From assembly GCA_949825025.1 (NCBI GenBank), contig OX463779.1:25960816-26024815 (forward strand): 64,000 bases of DNA. Direction: 5' to 3'. How positions within the stretch are numbered: position 1 is the first letter of the stretch; each line of letters begins with the position of its first letter. Position numbers and translations under genes: made by a program. This DNA comes from Siphlonurus alternatus (Eukaryota; Arthropoda; Insecta; Ephemeroptera; Siphlonuridae). The notes under the pieces are model-generated. The model was not told where the DNA came from. It made no database searches and saw only the letters and a program-made list of their open reading frames with translations. Positions 12,757 to 26,700 of this stretch are shown piece by piece.

Positions 12757-15090
12757 GCTTCTCTGAGAAAGCTCGGAACACTGATGGTCAGCCACCAGCC
12801 AGCCAGCGCGGCGGCGGCGGCGGGGGAAAAAATCTCCCAGGTGAAAATAACGTCTCCTAACTTACTTTCCAATACTCTCTTAATAGACTATACATATAAT
12901 CAATAGCTTATTTATTATTTTCATCTATCTCTATCACGTGCTAGATTCGAACTGTATATTAATTTTTTTATAATATATACCTCAGTCCCCTTTTATTAAT
13001 GAGCGCGCACTATAGCTATTTAATTAATTATTTGCTGTAGGTTATATTTCCTAAATATGTTTTGGTATAGGTGACAACATGCTAGAGTATACTGCGGTTT
13101 CTCCTAATGTGTATATACACTATATACAAAAGTTAAGTTGTCGTTCAATGTTAGTGGAGGTGACCTACTGCTTCTTCAAATCAAGGTCAATGATCAACCA
13201 CTTTCCACCGTGCCTACTTCCTTCAAGCGAAATTTTAAATGACAGACGATCAGCGAGCTATAGACATTTATTTTTCAAACCATTTTAAGTCGAGATCTAT
13301 TGAGAGTGTGAGTGGATGAATGCACATGCATGAGAGATCACGTGGTCTATAAAATATATGACCGCACTGATTGATTCGGAAAGTTTAAAAAATAAAAACA
13401 ATTAATTCACTTAATTATATAATATATTATAGGAAATGGATTTCAAGGGCGTATGTATTCACGTGGAAAGATGAGGAGGGGGGTATATCTCCCCTTTCAA
13501 AAGTTTTTGAAATAATATCAGAAGTATTACCCCCCTCTTCCCCCCCCCACACACACCCATACACGTGACACACGTACCCCCCGGCCCCTATATATATCAC
13601 CCCATACTTAATAATGGTGAATATATTGCAGGCGCAGATACAGAAAATTCGGGAGGGATATGAAATATACCCTCGATCGCCACAAAAATGACGAATAATT
13701 AATATATCTCATCTCACTTCAACTATATTTTTCATTCCAATATTTGGTACATAATTAATGCATGTATATTTTTACTATTTTCATAATTGTTTTAAATTAT
13801 AAATATAAAATTAAGTTTTTATATTCATAACATTTGTTGATTATGATTTATTTATAAGTTTACGATTTATGATAGATCGATCGATATATTATATAATAGT
13901 CTTATCGGGTACGGGTACGTCGTACTATTTATATAATATTTTACTTAAAAGGCGTTATCCCTAGAATCTACAAGACAATTTCATAGATAGCAATATGCAT
14001 AATGTATTTATTATATAATTACATATCATTGTACTATAATACACGTAGTTATAATTAAATAAATTTAATGTTAATTCAGTTAGTACGAAAAGTTGTTATA
14101 ATTATTATATATATAAGGAGTGTGAGACAAGTCTGCAGTATTATTGTTGGATTGGAAATCATGCACGCTTGATCTCAATCCAGCTGGTTTTAATTTGCAA
14201 ACATTATTTTTTATTGTGCCCAACTAATTCAAATTTGTATTCATTGCTCAAAGTGTTCACATGTTAGTTCCGGCTTGGTGCGTGCGGTCGACACGTTCGT
14301 CGTTTAATTATTATGCTGGCACTGGCACATTTTACGATTGCTAGCTGTGCCTGTGCTGTGATATATTGATATATAATATAATATATATATAAATTAATAT
14401 AATAACCTATATAATATATATAAATTTATGTGATCGTCGTGTCACTCGTTTCTGTTGCCTAATGATTTGATTGGGCATGTCATGCAATATTACATCATGT
14501 ACATCAATCGTAGTGGTATAGTGTGTACGTGCGCTGAACTGCACCAATCACTCCCTGTGTTGCTGCATGTCCCTCTCTTTGATGTAATATATTAATTTAT
14601 ACTGCATTAAAATACAGTATATATTATGATTATGAATAATTATATAACTTTGTAAATTAGTGTAAATACATAATTATTTTATTTTCTTGCATTTTAAATT
14701 CTGATGCACAAAAGTGACAAAAACAAATTTTAATATCCATGTTAAATTATTTTAATCTTATAAAAATAATTAAAATATTTAATGCATAATAATATACTTT
14801 ATATACTTGTAATGGAATATATGCAATAAATATTAATATTTTATTTCAAATGCGTATGATTGAGACCGTGGCATTAAAAAGATAAAAACTGACAGTTGAT
14901 TTTTTTTCAAATTTATTCGATAAACTCAACATCAACAGGACATACAATTACATTTTTACTATTAATTTTAAATTAATAATAATAATTTAATACTGTGTAT
15001 TATGCATACTAGTTATATTTCCTCTCATCTCTCATTTTATTAATGAAATAAAGCTTAACAGAATAAAATTCTTTGTCTATAAGTATATTT
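12757..15090. other. Intergenic region upstream of the CDA-like gene
   Basis: Just upstream of the start codon is a GC-rich patch with a (GGC)n-like run at about 12,806-12,825, probably 5' UTR or proximal promoter. Beyond it lies AT-rich sequence. At 13,440-13,680 there is a C/G-rich stretch ending in GCAGGCGCAGATACAGAAAA, which resembles a decayed end of the GGATCC-type elements at 30.5 and 31.8 kb. No reading frame here looks coding. Confidence 0.45.
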
Positions 15091-15094
15091 TTAA

Positions 15095-15351
15095 GGGTAA
15101 TGTAACGCCACCAATGTTAAAAAAAATCCCTCACACAAAAATTCTGAAAAAAATTTAAAATGTTCTCCTCTACACCCCCTATCAGTATAGCTAAAATATC
15201 AGGTATACAAATTTGATCTAGTTTTTGAGTTATGAATTTGTATACCTGATATTTTAGCTACTGATAGGGGGTGTAGAGGAGAACATTTTAAATTTTTTTC
15301 ATAATTTTTGTGTGAGGGATTTTTTTTAACATTGGTGGCGTTACCTTACCC
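15095..15351. mobile_element. TTAA-flanked palindromic MITE, copy 1
   Basis: Near-perfect inverted repeat of 257 bp. GGGTAATGTAACGCC at the left end faces GGCGTTACCTTACCC at the right, with arms of about 115 bp on each side of a short loop. TTAA flanks both ends (15091-15094 and 15352-15355), as in piggyBac- or Kolobok-type insertions. A diverged relative lies at about 41.9-42.2 kb. Confidence 0.8.
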
Positions 15352-15355
15352 TTAA

Positions 15356-17775
15356 GTTGATTCTTAAAACTATTGTCACTCTGAATTTCTTTTAAACTAT
15401 TGGGCAAAAAATCATAAATTTTTGAAATTTGATATGAACAACTCTTCTCAAAGAAATAGTTGACATATTAATTTATAAGTAAAAAGAAAAAAAAATAATA
15501 AATAAAATTCATATAATTCTTAATTACTGGGTATATATCACACTTTCAAAAAATGTAATGTAATAATTAATTGTAAAAGAATCAGCGCTCGATCTGACGA
15601 CTGTTCAGTGTTAATTTTGGGGGTCTCAAAAGACCATGCATATATTATTATAAATATATAATCTTCGAAAAAGTTTCCAGCGAGTCCAGGAAAAAATAAG
15701 GAGGGTGCTTATTTATAACTGCATATTTAGTTAACTGCATAATAAGCTGCTAAGATTATTGCATATTAGTACATATATTATATATTTTTAAATGCCCTGG
15801 TTTTGCTCAAATTATACTAATAACAAAATGGTGGTCAAATTTTTTCCACGTTTTTAATAGAAATTAAAGGAGCAAATTTATAATTAAAAAGCTTTGGGAG
15901 AAAACTATTTTATTTTATGTATATTAAAATTCAATTACATTTTTTTTTTTTTCCCGTGGAGGAACAATTAAGAGATCGCTGTTCAAAGTTGAGAAATGTC
16001 GAGATGCTATATAGAAAACATCCAAAACTTCTTTATATTCTCAAATTAAATTTCAGCTAATTAGCACGCAGCTACAAAAATATTTATAAATTTATTTGGT
16101 TGAAAAGAAAGTTAGGTAAAAAATTAAACTTTTAATTGGTATAAGGGAAATTTGTGCAGTGGTTTTCGTGAGATTACATCAGCAATAATATAATGTTGGT
16201 GCAAAATAAGACAGTTTCCTTAAAATTAATTAACATTACATTCAATTGCATCATAAAACATTAAGTTTCAAAAGGTCAAGTTCTAGCTGTTATTCGCCAT
16301 GACAATTAATTTTTCTCACGTATACCGCGCGCGCGTTGCACCATTTTTAATAGATCGAGAAGAAAACTCGAAAAATTCGGCTATATATACTGTATAAACA
16401 ATTAACAGCAAAAAAGACGCGATCGTCTCTAAAATTTGTAAAAGTTCAAAAGTTTTTATATCTAGATGTATGCTCTCAAATATATATTTATATACATAAA
16501 TTAATAAAAAAATACATAATATATATAAATAATAATTGCATGAATTATACCTTTCGTGCGTTATAATTATTCGTGCTTTAAGTTTTAATGATATTACAAC
16601 TCCCCCATGCGATCGATGCATACAGAAATTTTCGAAGTGATACAAACATACATATATATATTACAAAAAGTACAATATAGAACAATATAATTATAATATA
16701 CACGCCGCGGGTATATATTATATTACTTGAAGTAAAGAATCTAATGACATTTCATAGGCGATGCAGATCGAGCCTCCAGGTGACCTCCTTAAATCTCCAT
16801 TTTTGGCATATATGATGCAATACTAGAAAAAATCGCATGCAATTCAGGGATGATTTATATAAATATAATATTTAATACATATTTTAAATATATTTTTTTA
16901 ATAACATTGCAGTTCTTATTGTTCTTAATAAGTAATCTACAAGTACTAAATATTTATATTTATAATTGATGTATTATATAATTATATGTAATATGTCATC
17001 ATAGCATTCTTGATTAATGAACATTTTGCATATGACTATAATATACACTATGTTTATATTATTATATAATTATAAGTATGACATCAAGTCTTTCCCCTCG
17101 ATTTGGAAGGTAAAATTAATGTAATATAACTTGAGCTATTCAAAAATATACATTTGAATTTTTTCATGCAGGTTGCCAAAATTTGTAAATGTTTCAGCTT
17201 TTAATTTTAATACTGTATTATATTTCAGTAGTTTCTTTAACATTTTGCTGTTCAACTTTTTGCTTCTAGCTCCCATATAGGAATGTCAGATATTTAGCAT
17301 GAAAAACGGAGCCTTACGGAGACCAGAAAAAAACTAGGCTACATCAAGAAATTTACCTACAAGTTTTTTTTTCCTGCAGACTCAAGCTACTGTGCCATAA
17401 TTTTTCTAGCATTATTGGCTTAAAAAATAAATTAAAAGTGTTTTAATTTGTTTCCAAAGTTTTTCAATGACATTAAGAGAAATTAATAATAAGATTCTAT
17501 ATTAAATTTATTAATTTATTACAATTATACATGCAGAAAACAAAGAACACAAAACTAATATGTACAATTTCATTTATTCATACTGGCATACATAAAAGTC
17601 ACACGTCAAATAGTCAATTAAATCACAACCATCCATTACTATGGATATTGTATTTACAGTAAATCATTTATTTTTCACATAAGTCTATCATCTATTTACT
17701 TTAGTTTAGTTTAAAAATCAACAATTTTAATTGCTAGAATTAATTTTGCATCACATAAATTGTCTTTTGAAAAAT
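15356..17775. other. Intergenic region downstream of ERLEC1
   Basis: AT-rich. Sequence at 16,755-17,200 shares blocks with the dispersed repeat near 6.1 kb (TCTTTCCCCTCGATTT, ATGCAGGTTGCC). A GATGCAGATCGAGCCTCCAG-like block near 16,758 is echoed near 24,020. Candidate ERLEC1 poly(A) signals on the - strand (TTTATT on +) lie at 17,507-17,520 and 17,573-17,578. No gene seen. Confidence 0.4.
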
Positions 17776-20700
17776 TTAGAGTTCTTCGTGTGCCAAGATA
17801 TCTTCGGGAGGAGACTTCTCTTCTGTACCCTCTCCCTCCTCAGCGCTCTCTTCTTCCTCCTGCGACTCCGTGCTCCCCTCCCCCTGGGACTCTGGCTCCC
17901 CTTCCTCCTGAGACTCTAAATCACCCACCACCCCCTCGTCTTGTGACTCTGGGCCCCCTACAGCCTCTTTCTCCTGGGCCTCGGCAGTGGGCAAGAGTCC
18001 GTCTTCATCAGCAAGAGCCAGCAGCTCACAGATAGCAGTGGACTCAACTCCTAGAAGATACTCGCAGACACGTGGCTCCAGAAGGTAGAGGGCCACAGCT
18101 CCTGGACTTGAGTCCTCCAAACACTTGAGCTTGACTTCAACCTGCCTGGGGCGCTCCATCTTTTCACAATAGCTGCCGTCAGAGTAGAAGTGGGAGACTT
18201 GCTTGCGCTGGGCCAGAGGCTTGGGCTGCTTGTGGGGATTCTGCTGTAGCCACTCACGGTGCTTCTCGAGATTGAACGTTCCCAGCTGGATGGAAGTTCG
18301 CGAGCCGTCCTTCTCCTCGTGGAACTGCGACACTGAGCGGCCGTAACAGAACTCGTACTTCCACCACCCAGAGCCCTGCAAAACATTGTACCGATAGATC
18401 GTCATCCTTTGTTACATTCTGTTGTTTAATTTATAAATATATTTCAACAATTTCATGTGATAAGTGTTTTTCTGTATTTCCTTTGCATTGGATTGGAGAA
18501 TCTCCTTTGCCATATAGAACTGCTACATACACGTAGACACTTTTGTCATATTGTAACCTCAAAATGCAATTCAAATAATTACAAAAATTATATACTTTAA
18601 CTACTCTTATGTTCATCATATTGATGTGTGGTTATATCTGACTTGCATTCTGAAACAACAATATGGTGCTGAAGGAAATTTTCCAGGGCAAAGACGAACT
18701 TGCATCTTTAACTCTTTGGTTCATTTATGAAGGAGCTGGTCGTTTCATTTGGCAATGTTCGGATTTTTGAAATTAATGAAAATAATTTTAATACAGTATT
18801 TCTCTAATGAAATATATATGTAACAATTCATATACAAAAATAACTGTAATATTATGATTAGGTTTGAAATGAAATAAACTAAAATTAAAACTGTTTTCCT
18901 GACAAATACAACACTTTCAAAAAGTTATCAATGCTACTTTAGTTTTTGGGAGGAACTGCATCAATCTACTGTCTGCCCATCATATTCAATGGCGTGTTTT
19001 TTGTTGTTGCGATATTTTCAATCACTGGCAGATAAATTTAACTCTCAAAATTTTCAAAACTTGAACCAAAGTACTCCCCAACATATTTGACAAAAACCAC
19101 ATTAGTGACACCCTTCTATGAATCTCTACATACCCCAGTGAGGCAGTTCTTGCCGGAGAGGAAGTTCTTGACGGGGCTCGATCCTGAGGCAGTGGGCAGG
19201 GCCGTCGGGGGCAGTGGTCCTCGCTCTGAGGGGGGAGGAAGCTCCCCCGTTGTGGTGTCCGCGTCTGCCAGCAACTCCAGGGGGTGGATCTCCACCCTCA
19301 CTCGCGCCTCTCCCTCCTGTCACAACACCAGCTGGTCAGACATGTCGCAAAGTCGGTGCTCAACAACCAAACAAACAGAAGTTTCTGCAAGTGAGGATCC
19401 TTGACAGTCCCTTCATCCCTAAAAATTATCACCAACTTTTATAAAACCAAACTACATACTTAATTTGCTGATGAACAGAACAACATGGGTTTACATTCCC
19501 ACCATGGTAGTAGTAATAGTAGCTGCAGAACTTAGCTTTCAATTTTAAGTTTTACATGATCAATACAGAACCTAAATACCAACAACATATTCTTAAAACT
19601 CCCAAAATATATTTGAGGGGTTGAGTTGGTCAAACAATTTAAGCATTCTTCAAGAAGGTCTTCCTCTTTGTATTTAGTTTTAAAATTTGACTCCAAAGTC
19701 AGAATCTTTTAAAGCGCTGAGACAGGAGAATGCAAAAATTCTGGAGGGAGTTCCAAATAACTTTGACTACAACATCACAGGCTTGGTAGGAGTCAGATCT
19801 CCTTATTATCATCCAGTACAATTAGTTTGAACATGATTTTATATATTAGAAATTAATTAGGACTAGCACAAGGCACAGTACAAAAAGATTTTCAGTTCTC
19901 TTTTTACTAATAAATAAAGAGTGTAAACAAAAAATTGACAAGCAAATAAACATAATATATTGTTATTTGAAAAACACATTTAACTTTCAGTTTTTTCATA
20001 CTTATTGTTTAAAAAAAGACAGAGAGAAATATAATTTTTAATAGAGTAAGTTGCTGAAGTGATGGTATTAATTTTTAGTGTTGTGGGTGCATGCACAAAA
20101 TAATGGTAATATATTTGTGTATTCCCACCTTCATCCAGCTACTTTATTTTAGAATCTGTAAGATAAAAGTATTAAAGTGATGAAACAACACAATAGGAGA
20201 GCAACATTTAGAAGAATTGGGAAAACATGTTAGCCATTTCATTTTTTTGCAGTAAATAACAATGAGCCTCAGGGGTTTGATTTTTTTATTAACTCAATCG
20301 AAAGATGAAGGGTTTTTTAGTACCCTGCTATCCCACGTATAAATTTTGACTACACTTTGGGCTTATCAGCTCAAATAAGACCAAAATTTTGCTAGCCCAA
20401 TTAGACTCCGACAGGCACCTAATTGGCCGATTTTGGGCAAATCTGGGCTAGCAAAAAAAGTAACATTGAGCTGTAATAGCCCAATATAACCCTAACTGGA
20501 CCAATACACCACTTAATCCATAGCTCTATGTAGCTCATTATGGATCAGTTTGAACCAACTATGCCATGCTTAAACAAGCTGGAAATTGACCAAATTTGCC
20601 CAAACTCGACCTTTTCTACCCTGGTTGTCCCCAGTACGCTTATATAGCCCAAAATAGACCAAAACAGCTTAAAATGGACCTCTTTTGCCCAAAGATGTGC

Positions 20701-23700
20701 CGATCCACCCTGAATATACTGCATTGGCTAAGGTAGCCCAAAGTGGACCAAAACAGCTTAAAATGGACCTCTTTTGCCCAAAGATGTGCCGATCCACCCT
20801 GAATTTACTGCATTGGTTTAGGTAGCCCAAAGTGGACCAAAACTGCTTAAAATTGACCTCTTTTGCCCAAAGATGTGCCAATCCACCCTGAATATACTGC
20901 ATTGGTAAAGGTAGCCCAAAGTGGACCAAACCAGCTTAAAATGGACCTCTTTTGCCCAAAGATGTGCCGATCCACCCTGAATGTACTGCATTGGTAAAGG
21001 TAGCCCAAAGTGGACCAAAACAGCTTAAAATGGACCTCTTTTGCCCAAAGATGTGCAGATCCACCCTGAATGTACTGCATTGGTAAAGGTAGCCCAAAGT
21101 GGACCAAACCAGCTTAAAATGGACCTCTTTTGCCCAAAGATGTGCCGATCCACCCTGAATGTACTGCATTGGTTTAGGTAGCTCAAAGTGAACCAAAACA
21201 GCTTAAAATGGACCTCTTTGGCCCAAAGATGTGCTTATTCAACTTGAATGTACTGCATTACTAACAGTAGCTAAAAATAGACTAAAATAGCTCAAAATGG
21301 CCTTTTTTCCTCTGAATGTATTACATTCTTTACCTTAATTATCGCTTCATAAAACAAACGAAAATAGATGAAGATAGAAATATTTTGCCTAAAAACATGT
21401 GCCTTTTATGACCATGAATGCATTCTATTAATTAGTTGATACTTGAAGCTCAAAGTTGATAAAAGTGCTATAAAATAATATAATTTTTTCATGGTTAAGA
21501 GCTGATGGGGAAAATCAGTATTGTCATCATGCTGATGCATGCATACCATGCAGACACTATAATAATGCAAAGGAATACTTGGCTGACTGTGAGGGGAAGA
21601 GACTGGCCCAAGAATCACATGGTATGCATATTAAATGAGGTGTCTGTTTATTCTGTTCTTTTATCATATACGTACAAATAACGTACTGAATGCATATTAT
21701 TTGCACACGGTAAATACAGTATGCATATGCATACAGTACGTATGTAAGAGGTCATTGTAACGAATTCTATTAGTAATTAGAGAGCATAATATCCTGAATG
21801 AAATACAGTTTCATTTATTATAGCTGTGAAATTGTTATTAAAATTGTAAAAAGTGCCACTTACCGCAATTTTAGAACAAAATTAACCTTTGTTCATTTAT
21901 TTCCTTACATTTTGGCTGTGTAGAACTGCTTTTTCCTTCAAAATTGTGGAAGAATAGGCTGAGGAACTGCATTGTTAGCAGCTTAAACCTATTAGGAGAG
22001 ATATGCCACCCGGTGGCATGAACAGAAAAACATTTCCCGATCAACTTTAACCCTGAGATATTGATGTATATAGACTATATACATGTATGCTTACCATAGC
22101 AGATGATTAACGCATTACTACACTAAAGAAAACCTTAAAAATATAGATACATGACACTACTTAGGACACTATAAGAAAGATACATACTGCAACAACAACA
22201 TTGTCGACTGTTACAAGTCAGATGGAAAACCGGTAGAGAAATGAATTCAAATGAACCAATCAGAGCGATCGGAAGTTCGGAACCGATCGGAAACCATCGG
22301 AAACGCGCTAAATTAATCTCCAAAAGTCTACAAATGGCGAAATCTTTGTAAACATGACAGACGACTTAAATAATTCTGATAAATATAATAGACCCAGCTT
22401 ATAGATGAGGTCTATTTTAAGCTGTAATGGTTCACTTTAAGTTACCTAATCCAATGCAGTATGCATACATTCAGGGCGGATCGGCACATCTCTGGGCAAA
22501 AGAGGTCCATTTGAAGCTGTTATGGTCCACTTTGGGCTCCCAAAGATGTGCCGATCCACCTTGAATGTACTGCATTGGTAAAGGTAGCCCAAAGTGGACC
22601 AAAACAGCTTAAAATGGACCTCTTTTGCCCAAAGATGTGCTGATCCACCCTGAATGTACTGCATTGGCTAAGGTAGCCCAAAGTGGACCAAAACAGCTTA
22701 AAATGGACCTCTTTTGCCCAAAGATGTGCCGATCCACCCTGAATGTACTGCATTGGTTAAGGTAGCCCAAAGTGGACCAAAACAGCTTAAAATGGACCTC
22801 TTTTGCCCAAAGATGTGCCGATCCACCCTGAATGTACTGCATTGGTTAAGGTAGAGCTACCTTAATCAATGCAGTACATTCAGGGTGGATCGGCACATCT
22901 TTGGGCAAAAGAGGTCCATTTTAAGCTGTTTTGGTCCACTTTGGGTTACCTTAACCAATGCAGTACATTCAGGGTGGACCGGCACATCTTTGGGCAAAAG
23001 AGGTCCATTTTAAGCTGTTTTGGTCCACTTTGGGCTACCTAACCAATGCAGTACATTCAGGGAGGGAAAAAACATCTTTGGGCAAAAAAAAATCCATTTT
23101 AAGCTATTTTGGGCTATTTTGAACTGAGCCAACCTGAGGACTACATTCAGAGTAAAAAGGGGTATGTTTGGGCTAAAGAGTGCCATTTTAAGCTTTTTTG
23201 GTCCATTTTGGGCTTGGTAAAGCACATGAATACTTTCAGAGTAAAAAAGGGCATGTTTGGGCTGAAGAGTGCCATTTTAAGCATTTTTGGCTCACTTTGT
23301 GCTGGCCGAGGCAAGGAATTCATTCATGGCTATTTTGGGCAGAAATGGTCTACAGGGTGCTCAGATTTATTTTAGCTGGATTGGTCAATATACAGCTACA
23401 TGAAGCTAGGTTGAGCTTGGGCTTAATTGAGCTTTTTTGGCCAATAACAAGCTTACTGCAACCCTGGGGATATTAGGTGCCATTTTGGGCTAAAACGGTC
23501 AACAGCTAGCTTAAATTTGTTTCAAGCTTGTTTGGTCTTAATTAGGTTAAAATTGCTTGGTCACAAATCTGGTCTATTTTAAGCTATAAAATTCCAATCT
23601 GAGCTGGAGGCTTAAATGAGCATGTTTGGTCTAAATAAAGCCTGAAGCATTATTGGACAATCGTGGGCTACTTTGGTTATAAGCAAATTTGAGTTCAGAT

Positions 23701-26700
23701 AGCTCAATAACACTTTAAAGCCAGTTTGAGGTACTCTGGGCTTCGCAGCCCAAACTGATACTTGAAGGAAAGTAATTTTGAGCTAGCAATGCTACTTTGG
23801 GCTAGCAAACCAAGCCCAAAGTAGTCAAAATTTATACGTGGGTAGCTATCATGCCTAAAGTTGGGATTTAAAGATGTCATGCAATCAACTATATGGTAAG
23901 ATGCTTATAAGCAATTACATTACCATGGAAACAAATAATGAACAAGCAGCAATTTGATAATTGTTCAAAAGTTTTATATAGTTGATTGTTTGTTGACCAA
24001 AGATTGTAACATCATAAGTGATGCGGACAGAGCTTCCAAGTTATGTTGATCTCTTTAAATACTGTATATATTTTAAGCATGGTACGGTATTAAAAAAAAT
24101 ACATAGAATTCACAACCTTCAACCTTCTTACTTAATTTGTGCCAAAAAAATAATGACACCCCGGAAACTCATTGACCTCTAGGAAAATATATGGCAATTA
24201 TATGCTTTACTTTAATTTTCAGTCAAAAATGCATTTTGCTTTATACTATGCTTAGATTGCATTGAAAAGACGATTTTAAGAATACAGTACATACAATACA
24301 TTATGAAATAATATAAGATCTTGCTTCGCTAGATTTAAATGTACAGTATAAAGTATATCAACATGTTAATGAGAAGTTAATGCAGTGGGCTATTGGGTTT
24401 ACAGTAAATTGCAACCAACCTGTAAGTCCCCATCTCTAGCAATAGAGAAAACAGCGTACATCTTCTTAAGTTTGTCATCCTGCCAGAAATACTCAGCGTT
24501 AACTTTCTTGTCCTACAAGCAATCAATAAGGCACGCAATCATCACTAGTCAAACCAAGCAGCAGGTAATGGCAAAACAAAAATCTGTAGTTTCACCTTTG
24601 TAAAAACTTTGACCAACTATATTCAGTACTTAATTACAAACAGCTCGTGCAAAAAGTTAATTTAAAACAAAACAAATTAAGGATTATTGTCACTAGTCTT
24701 AGGAGATGGTGAATCACTCTGAAAATTATATTACATCTCCTTAACATTACAACATAAATATTTAGCGAAAAAAAATAAAGCAAAAGTCGGTCTTGTTTTG
24801 AGTCGGTTTTGAGATATTCAGGAATAGTGCGAATATCATTGGAAATTTGGCGGCCATTTTAGTCAAATCAGCATCTTTTACAACTAAAAAAAAAATAATA
24901 ATATCTCAAAAACTGGAATGAATAATTACTTTTTTTACTTCAGAAAGTGAACAGTCATTTTGTTCTCTATATGTTCTGATCTAAATTTTATATTTTGTTA
25001 CCATCAACAAATAATTACCATAGTGACAATAATCCTTAACACACAATGCATTATTAAATAAGCAAATTCTAAATAAAAGGTCGAGCTGCATACATTACAG
25101 AGCATTGAGCAAAGAAGGGTGCTAAAACAGGATGTGCACATATGTTTTCCCCCTAAAAAAAGACTGGTGCTATCATCACACAATTTAGACAGCCAAGCTT
25201 TGACTAAAAAAAAAAAAAAAAAGAAGTGTGCGAATTAGGGTTTTGGTACCTTTATAGTCACCCTATAACCAGAAAGTTCTTTTCCATCGTTGAATTTCCA
25301 GGCTTGAAAACTCAACATGCTTTAATTTTCCTTTGAATTTTGAGTAGCATTTTTTATTTTCAGAATATATTTCATAAAAAATTGCTGCTACACAAACATT
25401 TTTAACTGTTTACATTACATTAGTGTGTTTTTATGGACTTTCCAAACTAATTATAATATGATGTGATTTTAAAATTTTAAAATTTGAGTTAATTTTTTCT
25501 TTCTTCTGATATACAATAATTATTACATCAGAGCGTACTTGAGTAGGAGGCCAAAACCCAGCCGGCGCGATCGTCATCTGTCGAGACATTAGCCGTCCGG
25601 AATTTAAAAAATAACATGCAATGTAATCGGGAGGAAATATTTTTTTTTAAATATTTACTTGATATTAATGAAGGTGTCTTGTAATGCAATAATACTTCAA
25701 TGTAGTCTCCCGTTTGCTAATTATTTTATTTAGTTCATAAATATCATACTTCTTGAGATATAAGACGGTAAAGTTAGGGCGGGAACTTGGTTCTATCTTC
25801 CAAGCTTTAGTAATGTATCATGACGTCACGAAATATTGAAAACACAAAAGTACTTGAATCAACTTTCATACATTATTTTCGGTGTAGTAAATAACTTTAC
25901 TTGATATATACAAAGTATAGAAAATGCAATTAAGTAAAGTGAAAGTCACTCGCTATGAAGAAAGGCTTTCAATGTTCATATGACGTCATCGCCAGTAAAC
26001 TGACTTTTATTACTTCGCGCATGCCGGCGCATGCGCAGATGTAACAGAAGTAGCAGAAGTCGGGTTCATAAAAGTTTAATTTAAGTGTATTAATATTGTT
26101 TTTGCGTGAAAAAAAAGGTTGTCCAGTAAGATTAAACTATATTAGAGTTAAACTTGTTTCATTTTGAAAACTGTAGCATACAGCGTAATTGTCGTAAACC
26201 GCGACCAAAGTGAAGTCCTCTCCCATTTGATTACACGCAAACCTGCTGCTCAGTAGGACGGCTATTGAAAAGTGGGCGCGGTCGTGTTGTGGCCTTCTAC
26301 TCAAGTTCGCTCTGATTACATAAAAAAATAATTAAAAATTTTCAAATTTAAATATTAAAAATTTCCTGTAAAAAGAAGTCTTGTAAAAAGGAAAGAAGAT
26401 ATCAAGAAACCAAGAAGGTAGCAGAAAAATATAAAGATTGCTAAATGAAAACAAAAGTAGCACAACTTCATTGGTAAGTGAAAAAAAAAAAAAAAAAAAA
26501 AAAAAAATCACAACTCCATTTTATCAGGGAGTTAGTATTTTTTCCGCAACCACTTTGATATACAGTAATATAATTATGTTTATTATATTATGCAATATAA
26601 TAAACATATAATTATACAGTAATATAATTATGTTTATGCCCCCTTTTCTGCTTACACTAATTTCAATTCAGATTCCTACTTTTTATTTTGCACCTCGTCC

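Larger units (their letters stand above)
20329..23844. mobile_element. 3.5-kb terminal-inverted-repeat element built of 89-bp repeats
   Basis: The outer ends are inverted repeats: CCCACGTATAAATTTTGACT at about 20,332 and its complement AGTCAAAATTTATACGTGGG ending at 23,842, flanked by TA. The inner termini (TACACTTTGGGCT and AGCCCAAAGTA) extend the match. Inside are arrays of an 89-bp unit in both orientations plus decayed derivatives rich in AGCCCAAA/TTTGGGCT and AAAATGGACC/GGTCCATTTT. No transposase-like reading frame is visible. The whole element sits in the ERLEC1 intron 19317-24419. The superfamily is unknown; it could be a non-autonomous DNA transposon or a large foldback element. Confidence 0.75.

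Noticed and set aside
20669..22842. Several similar open frames of about 70-86 codons on the - strand, reading like MVHFGLPLPMQYIQGG
   Set aside because: They are by-products of the 89-bp repeat. Because 89 is not a multiple of three, each frame reads through about three units in turn and stops at the same TAA, giving near-identical peptides of fixed length. No family resemblance.
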